From NCBI RefSeq assembly GCF_001083785.1, contig NZ_LAVL01000054.1, forward strand, positions 1 to 50,206: a DNA stretch of 50,206 nucleotides, given 5' to 3'. The notes below the pieces were generated by a model that saw only the letters and a program-made list of their open reading frames with translations, was not told the DNA's origin and searched no databases. The translations under genes were made by a program, and so were the position numbers. The stretch comes from Nonomuraea sp. SBT364 (GTDB taxonomy: Bacteria > Actinomycetota > Actinomycetes > Streptosporangiales > Streptosporangiaceae). This document shows positions 9,622 to 17,073 of this stretch, in pieces. Within the stretch, counting starts at the first letter, position 1; every line of letters starts with the position of its first letter.

Positions 9622-9627
9622 TAGGAT
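9622..9627 (+). promoter_or_regulatory. Leaderless -10 box before the phosphodiesterase gene
   Basis: TAGGAT lies 6 nt before the ATG at 9634, the spacing of a -10 element for a leaderless mRNA. Confidence 0.35.
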
Positions 9628-9633
9628 CGGGGC

Positions 9634-10821
9634 ATGCGACGCGTGCCGCTGGTGCCGGCCTACGGCGGGGCCTCCCTGCCGGATCTCGCCCGTTCCCTGC
9701 TGGCGGCGCTCGGCCTCGACGAGCCCAACCCGCTGGCGATCGCGCCCGCCACGCGCACCTGCCTGTTCCTCGTCGACGGCCTCGGCGCGGAGCTCCTGCG
9801 CGCCCACGCCGGCACCGCCCCCTTCCTCACAGCCGCCGCCGAATCAGCCGCAGCCAAGACAGCCGCGGCCGCCGCCGCACCCGCCCGTGCCGCCGGGACG
9901 GCCCTCGCGACGCCCGCCACCCTGACCGCCGGCTTTCCCGCGACGACCGTGACGAGCCTGTGCTCGCTGGGGACGGGGCTGCCGCCGGGCGAGCACGGCA
10001 TGCTCGGCCTCACGCTCGCCGTGCCCGGCGCCGGACGGCTGTTCAACTGCCTGCGCTGGACCGGGATGCCGATGGACCCGGCCGAGTGGCAGCCGAGCCC
10101 CACCGTCTACCAGCGGGCCGCCGCGGCCGGGATCGAGCCGGCGTACGTGGCCCCCGCCGAGTTCGAGGGCAGCGGCCTGACCGGCGCCGTCTACCGGGGC
10201 GTCCGCTACGCGCCGGCCGAGACCGCGGACGACCGGGTCACCAGGGCCCTGGCGGAGCTGGCGAGGCCACGCGCCCACGTCACGGTCTACTACGGCGACC
10301 TCGACGCGGCCGGGCACCTGACCGGGTGGGGCAGCGACGAGTGGCTGCGCGAGCTGGCGATCGTCGACCGCATGGCGGCGCGGCTGGCCGAGGGCCTGCC
10401 CGACGGCGCCGCCCTGTACGTGACCGCCGACCACGGCATGGTCAACGCCACCGACAAGCTCGACGCCGAGGCGACACCGGAGCTGACCCGCGGCGTGGCG
10501 ATGCTCGGCGGCGAGGCCCGCGCCCGGCACGTCTACGCCGAGCCGGGCGCCGCCGCGGACGTGCTCGACGCGTGGGAGGCGACGTTACGGGGGCGGGCCT
10601 GGGTGGTGCCGCGCGAGGAGGCGGTCGAGGCCGGCTGGTTCGGGCCGAAAGTGCGCGACGAGTGGCTCGGCCGCATCGGTGACGTGGTCGCCGTCCCCTA
10701 CACTGACCTGGCGATCATCGCCCCGGCCGCGCATCGGATCGAGGCGCTCTTCACCGGTTACCACGGCTCCATGACCGCCGCCGAGCAACTCGTACCACTT
10801 GTGGAGGTATCCCGCCGATGA
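9634..10821 (+). CDS. Alkaline-phosphatase-superfamily phosphodiesterase / nucleotide pyrophosphatase
   Basis: Predicted metal-dependent phosphodiesterase (PF01663 type); the substrate is unknown. The 395-aa product shows the expected metal ligands in order: Asp48 in FLVDGLG, the nucleophilic Thr in FPATTVTSLCSLGTG (Thr104/105), YGDLDAAGH near residue 225, TADHGM near 268, and a final His in GYHGS near 375. An Ala-rich insert spans residues 66-95. No signal peptide is evident, so it probably works in the cytoplasm. Its stop overlaps the next start by 4 nt (ATGA), implying translational coupling to the sulfurtransferase. Confidence 0.85.
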   Translation: MRRVPLVPAYGGASLPDLARSLLAALGLDEPNPLAIAPATRTCLFLVDGLGAELLRAHAGTAPFLTAAAESAAAKTAAAAAAPARAAGTALATPATLTAGFPATTVTSLCSLGTGLPPGEHGMLGLTLAVPGAGRLFNCLRWTGMPMDPAEWQPSPTVYQRAAAAGIEPAYVAPAEFEGSGLTGAVYRGVRYAPAETADDRVTRALAELARPRAHVTVYYGDLDAAGHLTGWGSDEWLRELAIVDRMAARLAEGLPDGAALYVTADHGMVNATDKLDAEATPELTRGVAMLGGEARARHVYAEPGAAADVLDAWEATLRGRAWVVPREEAVEAGWFGPKVRDEWLGRIGDVVAVPYTDLAIIAPAAHRIEALFTGYHGSMTAAEQLVPLVEVSRR

Positions 10822-11645
10822 GCCCGCTGATCACTCCGCTGGTCACCCCGGAGGACCTGGCCGCGCTGGGCGGCACGGTGAGCGTGCTCGACGTGCGCTG
10901 GCGGCTCGGCGGCCCGCCCGGGATCGGGCTCTACCGTGAGGGCCACGTGCCCGGCGCCGTCTACTGCGACCTCGACGCCGACCTGGCCGGGCCGCCCGGC
11001 GCGGGCGGGCGGCACCCGCTGCCCGGCGCGGAGGAGTTCGGGCGGGCGATGCGGCGGCTCGGCGTGTCCGGCGGGCGGCCCGTGGTGGTGTACGACGACG
11101 CGGGCGCCACCGTGGCCGCGCGGGCCTGGTGGACGCTGCGTTACTTCGGCCACCCCGACGTGCGGGTGCTCGACGGCGGCCTGCCGGCCTGGATCGCGGC
11201 CGGGCTGCCGGTGACCAAGGACGAGCCCGGGCCGGAGCCCGGCGACTTCACCGCCACGCCGGGCGGGATGCCGGTGCTCGACGCCGACCAGGCCGCGGCG
11301 CTGGCCGGTTCCGGCGTGCTGCTCGACGCCCGGGCGGAGGAGCGCTACCGGGGCGAGACGGAGCCGATCGACCCGGTGGCCGGGCACATCCCCGGCGCCG
11401 TCAGCGCCCCGACCACCGCGAACGTCGGCCCCGACGGCCGCTTCCCAGCACCCGACGTGCTGCGGGTCCGCTTCGCCGGGCTGGGCGTGACCGCAGGCGT
11501 GCCGGTCGGCGCCTACTGCGGGTCCGGCGTGACGGCCGCCCACGAGGTGCTCGCCCTGGCCGTCGCCGGGATCGACGCCGCCCTCTACGTGGGCTCGTGG
11601 TCCAGCTGGGTCGCCGACCCCACCAGGCCCGTCGCCACCGGCTGA
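10818..11645 (+). CDS. Thiosulfate/3-mercaptopyruvate sulfurtransferase (tandem rhodanese)
   Basis: Transfers sulfane sulfur to a thiophilic acceptor such as cyanide. The 275-aa product has two rhodanese domains: an inactive N-terminal one (VSVLDVRW, GHVPGAVYCDLD, VVVYDD) and a catalytic C-terminal one (VLLDARAEERYRG, GHIPGAVSAP) whose cysteine is Cys234 in AYCGSGVTA. That loop is closer to the thiosulfate type than the mercaptopyruvate type, but this is weak. The 3' end overlaps the convergent CHAT gene by 61 bp, in an ending (LYVGSWSSWVADPTRPVATG) that is normal for this family. Confidence 0.88.
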   Translation: MSPLITPLVTPEDLAALGGTVSVLDVRWRLGGPPGIGLYREGHVPGAVYCDLDADLAGPPGAGGRHPLPGAEEFGRAMRRLGVSGGRPVVVYDDAGATVAARAWWTLRYFGHPDVRVLDGGLPAWIAAGLPVTKDEPGPEPGDFTATPGGMPVLDADQAAALAGSGVLLDARAEERYRGETEPIDPVAGHIPGAVSAPTTANVGPDGRFPAPDVLRVRFAGLGVTAGVPVGAYCGSGVTAAHEVLALAVAGIDAALYVGSWSSWVADPTRPVATG

Positions 11646-14254
11646 CCGCCCCCACCGGCAGCCGCCCCGTCCAGCGCGGCCGGCGCGGCCCGCTCGTGCA
11701 GCGCGGCGGGCCGGACGAGTGGCTGGTGACCGGCGCCGAAGCAGACGAAGCCCGGCACCCCCGTCGCCGCCGAGGCGGAGGCCAGAGCCTCGGCGGGCGG
11801 ACGACCGGTGGCGAGCAGCTCGTGGAAGCTCGTCATGAGCGCCAGCGCGTCCTCGTCGCCCACCGGCACCATCCCCGCCACCACGCAGGCGGCCCCCCGG
11901 GCCAGGAACGTGCCGGCCAGCCCGAGCGGCGCCCCGTCGGCGGGCGTGCGCGCCATCCCCGAGTCGCAGGACGACAGCACCACCAGCCTCGGCGCCCGCG
12001 TCACCTGCAGCAGGTCGTACGCCATGAGCGGGCCGTCCGCCAGCGTGATCCCGGACAGCAGCGGGCTGCGCGCGTGGAACACGCCGTGAGCGGCCAGGTG
12101 CAGCACGTCCGCGCCGGCCAGCGCCTCCAGCACGGCGTCCCGGCGCGCGGGCACCGGGCGGGCGCCGGGGTGGCGGGCGAGCACCCGCCGCACCTCCTCC
12201 TCGGCGTGCGCGAGCCCCGGCCCGGCCGCCGCGACCACGGACGGCGGCCCGCTCACGGCGGCCCGCCCGCTCGCCGCCAGCCACCCGGCCGCGCTCGCCG
12301 CCACGCTCACCGGACGTTCGCGCAGGTACGGCAACGCGCCCCAGGGCAGCGTGTGCAGCACCCCGGTCGGCACCAGGACGAGCGGCCGGTCACCGAGCTC
12401 GTCGGCGAGGGGCCCGAGCAGCTGACGTCCGAGCTCGGCCCCGATGGCGTCGATCGGCTGCGGCGGGCCGGCGCCGCCCTCGCGCAGGCTGGCGCGGCGC
12501 AGCGAGTAGCGCAGCCGGACGAGCGTCTCGGCCACGGCACGCAGCCCGCCGAGCCGCCGCAGCGTCACCCGCTCGCCGGTGACGACCACGGCCAGCAGCG
12601 TCCCCTCGTCGGTGACGTACTCCACCAGCGCGGCCCGGCCCAGCGCGCCGCGCAGCGGCCCGGGGCCGGTCAGCGGGCGGGCGTGCGCCGGCGCGGCCAC
12701 CGCCCGCCACCGCTCGGCCCACTCGAACACCTCGTCGGCGCCGCCGTCGCGGACGGCCAGCCGCAGCCCGAACGCCGCCAGCCGCTCGCCCGAGCGGGCC
12801 GCGTGGGCGCGCAGCGACGGGTCGTCGAGGGTGTCCATCTGCCCGCCCATCTCGGCCAGGCCGTCCCGGATCGCGCGGAAGGCGCCCGGAACGTCCTCCT
12901 GCAGCGACGCCTCCAGAGCCAGCGCGTGCTGCCGCACCACGGCGGGCACCTGAGCCGCCTGCGCGAGCTGCCGGTCCTGCTGCTCACAGGACAGCGGCGT
13001 CAGCCGGGTGCCCGCCGGCATCCACCGCTCGCGCGGCCTGGCGTGCATGGTGAGCCGGGCGAGCTGGGCCGACGCCGTCGGATGGTCGTCGACGGCCAGC
13101 GCGGTCTCGGCCGCCACCAGCCGCAGCGCCGCCGCCCCGGCCAGGTGGGCGGCGTCGCGTTCCAGCTCACCCGCGCACCCGATCAGCTCGGTGAGCAGCT
13201 CGGGCGTCGGCGGCTCCAGCGTCAGCCTGGCCCGCAGCACGACCTCCCTGGCCAGCGGCAGCCACGTGTGCCGCTCCTGCTCCATGAGCTCACGGCCGGC
13301 CCGCTCGGCCACCGCGATCGCCTCGCGGGCATCGCCGGTCAGCAGCTCGACCTGCGCGAGCTTGAGCCGCGCCTCGGCCAGCGCCACGCGCCCGCCGGAC
13401 TTCTCCAGGTCGGGCACGGCCAGGCTGAGCAGCGCCCGGGCCTCGCCGGGCAGGTGGGCGGCCAGCAGGGCGCCGGCGAAGTCGGCGCGCATCGTGGCCA
13501 GCCGCTCGGTGAAGCCGAACAGGGTGTCCTGGGCGGCGCGGTAATGGGCGAACGCCTCGCCGACGTCGCCGCGTCGTACGGCGAGAAAGGGGAGGTTGGC
13601 GGCGGCGAGCCGGGCCAGGTGGTGGAGCCCGGCGTGCCGGGCGATCTCCAGGCAGGCGCTGATGTCGCGCATCGCGTCGTCCCAGTCGCCCCGGTAGGCG
13701 TGCACCAGCCCCCGGTTGAGCAGCCCGCCCGCCAGGAACCTGCGGTCGTCGACCGTGCCGGGGGCGGCCACCAGCGCCCGCAGCGCCCGGTCGCAGGAGG
13801 CCACCGCCTCCTGGTAGCGGCCCAGGCACGCCAGCGCGACCGCCCGCTGCGTGTCGAGCTTGGCGCGGTCGAGCGGCGACAGGTAGGCCCACGCGAGCGC
13901 GGCGACGCGCAGCGCCTGCAGCGGGTGCCCGCGCTCGGTGCGCACCGTGACCAGCGAGAGCCGGGCCTGCGCGAGCCGCTCGCCGGGCGCCCCGACGGTG
14001 CCGATCGCCTGCCTGAGGTGCTCCTCGGCCGCCCGCAGGTCGCCGAGCTCGCGCTCGGCCAGCCCCATCGCCCGCAGCGCCACCACCGTCGCCTCGGCGC
14101 TGCCTGCCGTGGCCGCGGCCGTCTTCAGGATCGTACGGCCGGCGCGCAGGGCCTGCTCCGGGTCCACCACGGAACGCAGCACCGCCATCTCCGCCGCGCG
14201 CACGAGCATGGCGACGACCGGGGACGCGGCCCGCGGGTGGTCCGGTGTCGTCAC
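11585..14254 (-). CDS. TPR-CHAT caspase-like protease
   Basis: Caspase-family (clan CD) cysteine peptidase of the TPR-CHAT type. With a GTG start at 14254 (VTTPDHPRAASPV) it is 889 aa. Roughly residues 20-480 are tandem TPR-like helical repeats (GLLNRGLVHAYRGDWDDAMRD; AEARLKLAQVELLTGDAREA). The C-terminal third is the CHAT domain, with catalytic His723 in LHLAAHGVFHARSPLLSG and Cys763 in VVLSSCDSGM. Both are intact, so it should be active. It would be activated through its repeats and cut a partner. It is last in an operon with a subtilase, an ECF sigma factor and a 148-aa protein. A TTG at 14272 is an alternative start. About 50 residues follow the usual CHAT ending (FVCFGAG) and are encoded antisense to the rhodanese gene. 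Confidence 0.85.
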   Translation of the reverse strand: MTTPDHPRAASPVVAMLVRAAEMAVLRSVVDPEQALRAGRTILKTAAATAGSAEATVVALRAMGLAERELGDLRAAEEHLRQAIGTVGAPGERLAQARLSLVTVRTERGHPLQALRVAALAWAYLSPLDRAKLDTQRAVALACLGRYQEAVASCDRALRALVAAPGTVDDRRFLAGGLLNRGLVHAYRGDWDDAMRDISACLEIARHAGLHHLARLAAANLPFLAVRRGDVGEAFAHYRAAQDTLFGFTERLATMRADFAGALLAAHLPGEARALLSLAVPDLEKSGGRVALAEARLKLAQVELLTGDAREAIAVAERAGRELMEQERHTWLPLAREVVLRARLTLEPPTPELLTELIGCAGELERDAAHLAGAAALRLVAAETALAVDDHPTASAQLARLTMHARPRERWMPAGTRLTPLSCEQQDRQLAQAAQVPAVVRQHALALEASLQEDVPGAFRAIRDGLAEMGGQMDTLDDPSLRAHAARSGERLAAFGLRLAVRDGGADEVFEWAERWRAVAAPAHARPLTGPGPLRGALGRAALVEYVTDEGTLLAVVVTGERVTLRRLGGLRAVAETLVRLRYSLRRASLREGGAGPPQPIDAIGAELGRQLLGPLADELGDRPLVLVPTGVLHTLPWGALPYLRERPVSVAASAAGWLAASGRAAVSGPPSVVAAAGPGLAHAEEEVRRVLARHPGARPVPARRDAVLEALAGADVLHLAAHGVFHARSPLLSGITLADGPLMAYDLLQVTRAPRLVVLSSCDSGMARTPADGAPLGLAGTFLARGAACVVAGMVPVGDEDALALMTSFHELLATGRPPAEALASASAATGVPGFVCFGAGHQPLVRPAALHERAAPAALDGAAAGGGGQPVATGLVGSATQLDHEPT

Positions 14255-14268
14255 GTCAGCCTCGGCGT

Positions 14269-14715
14269 TCAAGGGCGGATGCGGACCCACCGGGTCTGGA
14301 TGGGGGCGTGACCGGGGCGGTGGCACACCACGCTGAGCCAGCCCGGCGGCAGCCCGGTGACCGCGAAGTGGCCGCCGTGCGCCAGCCGCCTGCTGAGCGT
14401 CAGATGCGGGGTGCGTACCTCGACGAGGGTGCCGTCGACGGGAGCCGGGCACACCTGCCCCGCCACGTCGATGAGCCCGTCGCCCACCGTCACCTCCAGG
14501 TCGAAGGTGAGCCCGGCGGCGACGAAGCGGACCATCTGCGGCCCCTCCGCCCCCCGCACGCCGCGCGTGGCGGCGCACTCGGCGGGGACGGCGGTGACCG
14601 CGCTGGGGACCCGGAGCCGGAAGAGGTCGCGGGCGGCCGCGCTCACGTGCCCCGGGATCGGATCGCTCCCGGCGGCCAGTCTGAGCGCCGCCAGGAAGTA
14701 TTCGTCGTTGATCAT
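14269..14715 (-). CDS. Small beta-rich protein between ECF sigma factor and CHAT protease
   Basis: A 148-aa protein I cannot name. The N-terminal ~35 residues are helical (MINDEYFLAALRLAAG); the rest alternates hydrophobic strands (MVRFVAAGLTFDLEVTVGDG, LVEVRTPHLTLSRRL, HFAVTGLPPGWLSVVCHR), like a carboxypeptidase-regulatory or Ig-type beta-sandwich. There is no signal peptide or membrane helix. The ATG overlaps the sigma-factor stop by 4 nt (ATGA), with AGGAGA about 7 nt upstream, so the two are probably made in step. Position suggests a sigma partner or a protease substrate, but that is inference only. Confidence 0.75.
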   Translation of the reverse strand: MINDEYFLAALRLAAGSDPIPGHVSAAARDLFRLRVPSAVTAVPAECAATRGVRGAEGPQMVRFVAAGLTFDLEVTVGDGLIDVAGQVCPAPVDGTLVEVRTPHLTLSRRLAHGGHFAVTGLPPGWLSVVCHRPGHAPIQTRWVRIRP

Positions 14716-15245
14716 TGCACCGTCTCCTGTAGTGAGATCAGGGTGCGCAGTTTTTCCAGGCAGCGCGCCCTCGTAGGGCCGACGCTGCCGATCGGGACGC
14801 CCAGGCGCTGGGCCATCTGCCGGCTGCCGAGATCGGTCGCGACCAGCCGGAGGAGGGTGCGGCAGGGCTCGTGCAGGGTGGAGACCGTCTGCCACAGCAG
14901 GCGGTTGCCGTCGGCCTCCAGCACGGCCGAGGCCGGGTCCGGGGCGGCCGGGGGCTCCGCGGCCGGGCTGTGCGGCGGCTTCCGGAGGAGCTGGAGCGCT
15001 TCGCGACGGGTCGTCGTGGCCAGCCACGCGCCCACCGCCGCGGGCTCCCTGATCGCGTGAAGGTGCTCCAGCAGGCGCAGCCACGCGCCCTGGACCACGT
15101 CCGCCGCGTCGCTGTCGCCGAGACCGCAGGAACGGGCCACCGCCCACATCCGCGGCCCGAACCGGAACACGAGCTGGTCCCAGGCTTGCTGGTCGCCGCC
15201 GGCCGCCGCCGCGAGCAGCTCCGCTGGATCGCGCGTGTCGTGCAT
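14712..15245 (-). CDS. ECF-type RNA polymerase sigma factor
   Basis: Group 4 (extracytoplasmic-function) sigma factor of 177 aa. Sigma region 2 spans about residues 20-90 (AWDQLVFRFGPRMWAVARSCG, SDAADVVQGAWLRLLEHL). A Pro/Ala linker follows. Region 4 lies at about 115-170 (LLRLVATDLGSRQMAQRLGVPIGSV is the helix-turn-helix). It should direct RNA polymerase to a small regulon. No membrane anti-sigma gene with a ZAS motif is adjacent; the neighbours are a subtilase, a small beta-rich protein and a CHAT protease, suggesting control by proteolysis. AAGGAGG about 4 nt before the ATG is a strong ribosome-binding site. Confidence 0.88.
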   Translation of the reverse strand: MHDTRDPAELLAAAAGGDQQAWDQLVFRFGPRMWAVARSCGLGDSDAADVVQGAWLRLLEHLHAIREPAAVGAWLATTTRREALQLLRKPPHSPAAEPPAAPDPASAVLEADGNRLLWQTVSTLHEPCRTLLRLVATDLGSRQMAQRLGVPIGSVGPTRARCLEKLRTLISLQETVQ

Positions 15246-15317
15246 ACGGCCTCCTTCCCGACCTTGCCGGGGAGGCTTCCTGCCTCCACGTGATCGCCTG
15301 GGGACTGAGCGTAAACT

Positions 15318-16331
15318 CTACAGACTCGACGGGACGAGAACTCCCAGATCGGGAATTTGCCGGGTGGCCTGGGGATCCAGCACCAGCTTCGCCGCCTGGG
15401 CCGCCGGCATGTCGCGCGCGGCGTCCGCGATGGCCCCCGCGACCAGGGCCGCGGCGAACGACGTGCCGCTCCACGAGGCGTAGCCGGCGAACTCGCCCCG
15501 CTGCAGGAAGGCGCTGGTCAGCCACTCGCCGCGGGCGCAGGCGTCGACCCACTCGCCGTAGGCCGAGAACGGGGCGCGGCGCTGCTGGGTGTCGTCCACC
15601 GCGCCCACCGCCACCACGTGCCCGAGCGCGGCCGGGTAGAAGGGGCGGTCGGAGGCGGTGTTGCCGGCGCACGCGACCACGACCGTGCCGGGCAGCTCGC
15701 CCAGCGCGTCTGCCAGCAGCGGCGGCGGCCGGCCGTCGAAGGTGTGGCAGCCGAACGACAGGTTGAGCACGTCCGGCGGCCGGTCACGCAGCCGGTGCAG
15801 CGCCCGTACCACGGTGGCCTCGTCGCCCACGCCCGAGCCGTCGAGCACCCGGCTCACCCGCAGCGACACGCCCGGCGCCTGAAGCGTCAGCAGACCGGCC
15901 AGGAACGTTCCATGCCCCGCCTGGCAGCCCTCGGCCGCGTCGTCGTCATCGTCGCGCCGCCCGGCGTACCAGTCGCTCCCGGACCACCAGCGGTGCTCCG
16001 CGACGCCCGTGTCGAGCAGCGCGACCACCACCGGCGACCTGGTGCGGCCCGGGCGGTAGGCGATGGGCGGGGCGGGGAACGGCCGCGACGCCGGCCCGCC
16101 GAAGAACAGCGGCTGCCCCGCCAGCACGTGGTTGGGGGAGGCGCGGAAGCCGTGCTCGCGCAGGTCGGCGGTCAGTTCGCACGGGTCGACGCCGTCGGAC
16201 AGATGGATCACGCAGACGCCGTCGGCTTCCGAGACGGCCTGCGTCCAGCGCGAGGCGGCGGACAGCGCGCTGCGGTCGGTCAGCAGCTGACCTGGGCGGA
16301 TGAGCGCGTCGCCGACTTGTTGGATGTTCAT
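15318..16331 (-). CDS. Subtilisin-like S8 serine peptidase, apparently cytoplasmic
   Basis: Family S8 peptidase, 337 aa from the ATG at 16331. The triad is complete: Asp107 in VVALLDTGVAEH, His140 in CQAGHGTFLAGL, Ser291 in SWSGTSFAAALVAG, with oxyanion Asn224 in ACAGN. Residues 1-95 resemble a short propeptide-like alpha/beta domain. An acidic run (DDDDD, 127-131) lies between Asp and His. No signal peptide is visible, unusual for a subtilase, so it probably works in the cytoplasm alongside the sigma factor 72 bp downstream. An in-frame GTG at 16373 is an alternative start; GGGGAAAG precedes the chosen ATG by about 10 nt. Confidence 0.85.
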   Translation of the reverse strand: MNIQQVGDALIRPGQLLTDRSALSAASRWTQAVSEADGVCVIHLSDGVDPCELTADLREHGFRASPNHVLAGQPLFFGGPASRPFPAPPIAYRPGRTRSPVVVALLDTGVAEHRWWSGSDWYAGRRDDDDDAAEGCQAGHGTFLAGLLTLQAPGVSLRVSRVLDGSGVGDEATVVRALHRLRDRPPDVLNLSFGCHTFDGRPPPLLADALGELPGTVVVACAGNTASDRPFYPAALGHVVAVGAVDDTQQRRAPFSAYGEWVDACARGEWLTSAFLQRGEFAGYASWSGTSFAAALVAGAIADAARDMPAAQAAKLVLDPQATRQIPDLGVLVPSSL

Positions 16332-16506
16332 GAGCGGGTATCTTTCCCCGTCGGCCGCGCTGTCACGTGCCACACGCGCACCAACTTGGTATGGCCCCCC
16401 TCTGGTGTCGGATTGCGACCGACGGTAGTCTCTCCCTAGTCACTTGTGATCATCCCGGGGCGAGGCCGTTGGGGAAGGCGCACCTCGTACCGAAACGGGA
16501 GGTCCG

Positions 16507-17001
16507 GTGTCTGCTCGTGGCGTGCTGTACGTCCACTCGGCTCAGCCCGCGCTGTGCCCTCATATCGAATGGGCAGTCGCGGGTGTCCTTGGCGTGCCCG
16601 TTGATCTTACCTGGACGCCGCAACCGGCCGCGCCCAATGTGGTGCGCGCGCAGGCCGAATGGGAAGGCCGGGCCGGCATCGCCGCCGCCATCGCCTCCTC
16701 CCTCATGGGCTGGCAGCGCCTCAGATTCGAGATCACCGAGGACGCCTCGCCGGGCGTCGACGGCACCCGGCATGCCTACACGCCGACGCTCGGCGCCTTC
16801 AGCGCGGTCATCGGCGCCGCGGGCGACATCATGATCCCCGAAGACCGGCTGCGCGCCGTGATGCTGACCGCCGGCCAGGGCCGCTGCGTGCTGGAGGAGG
16901 AGCTCGACAAGCTGCTCGGCAGACCGTGGGACGAGGAGCTTGAGCCGTTCCGCTACGCGGGCGACGGCGCCCCGGTCCGCTGGCTGCACGCGGCGGTGTG
17001 A
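16507..17001 (+). CDS. DUF3145 family protein
   Basis: A 164-aa actinobacterial protein of unknown function, recognised from its RGVLYVHSAQPALCPHIEWA start, the IMIPEDRLRAV stretch, and the end PWDEELEPFRYAGDGAPVRW. The family usually sits beside the type II fatty-acid synthase genes, and here it converges on that operon, so a lipid-related role is possible. The GTG start has a GGGAGG box about 3 nt upstream. The 175-bp gap on its left should carry divergent promoters for it and for the S8 peptidase; it contains GTCGG/CCGAC as a small inverted repeat near 16409-16425. Confidence 0.88.
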   Translation: MSARGVLYVHSAQPALCPHIEWAVAGVLGVPVDLTWTPQPAAPNVVRAQAEWEGRAGIAAAIASSLMGWQRLRFEITEDASPGVDGTRHAYTPTLGAFSAVIGAAGDIMIPEDRLRAVMLTAGQGRCVLEEELDKLLGRPWDEELEPFRYAGDGAPVRWLHAAV

Positions 17002-17027
17002 CACGCGCCGGCGTCCCGGCAGACACG

Positions 17028-17063
17028 AAGGGGCCCCGCACCGGTTCCGGTGCGGGGCCCCTT
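17028..17063. terminator. Bidirectional terminator between DUF3145 and accD
   Basis: A perfect long stem, AAGGGGCCCCGCACCGG paired with CCGGTGCGGGGCCCCTT, around a TT centre. It fills the gap between the convergent genes and ends 11 bp from the accD stop, so it can end both transcripts. Confidence 0.8.
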
Positions 17064-17073
17064 GACGCCTGGA

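Noticed and set aside
11129..14311. 1060-codon plus-strand frame opposite the CHAT gene
   Set aside because: Arg/Gln/Gly-rich antisense translation caused by high GC; the minus strand has TPR and CHAT motifs.
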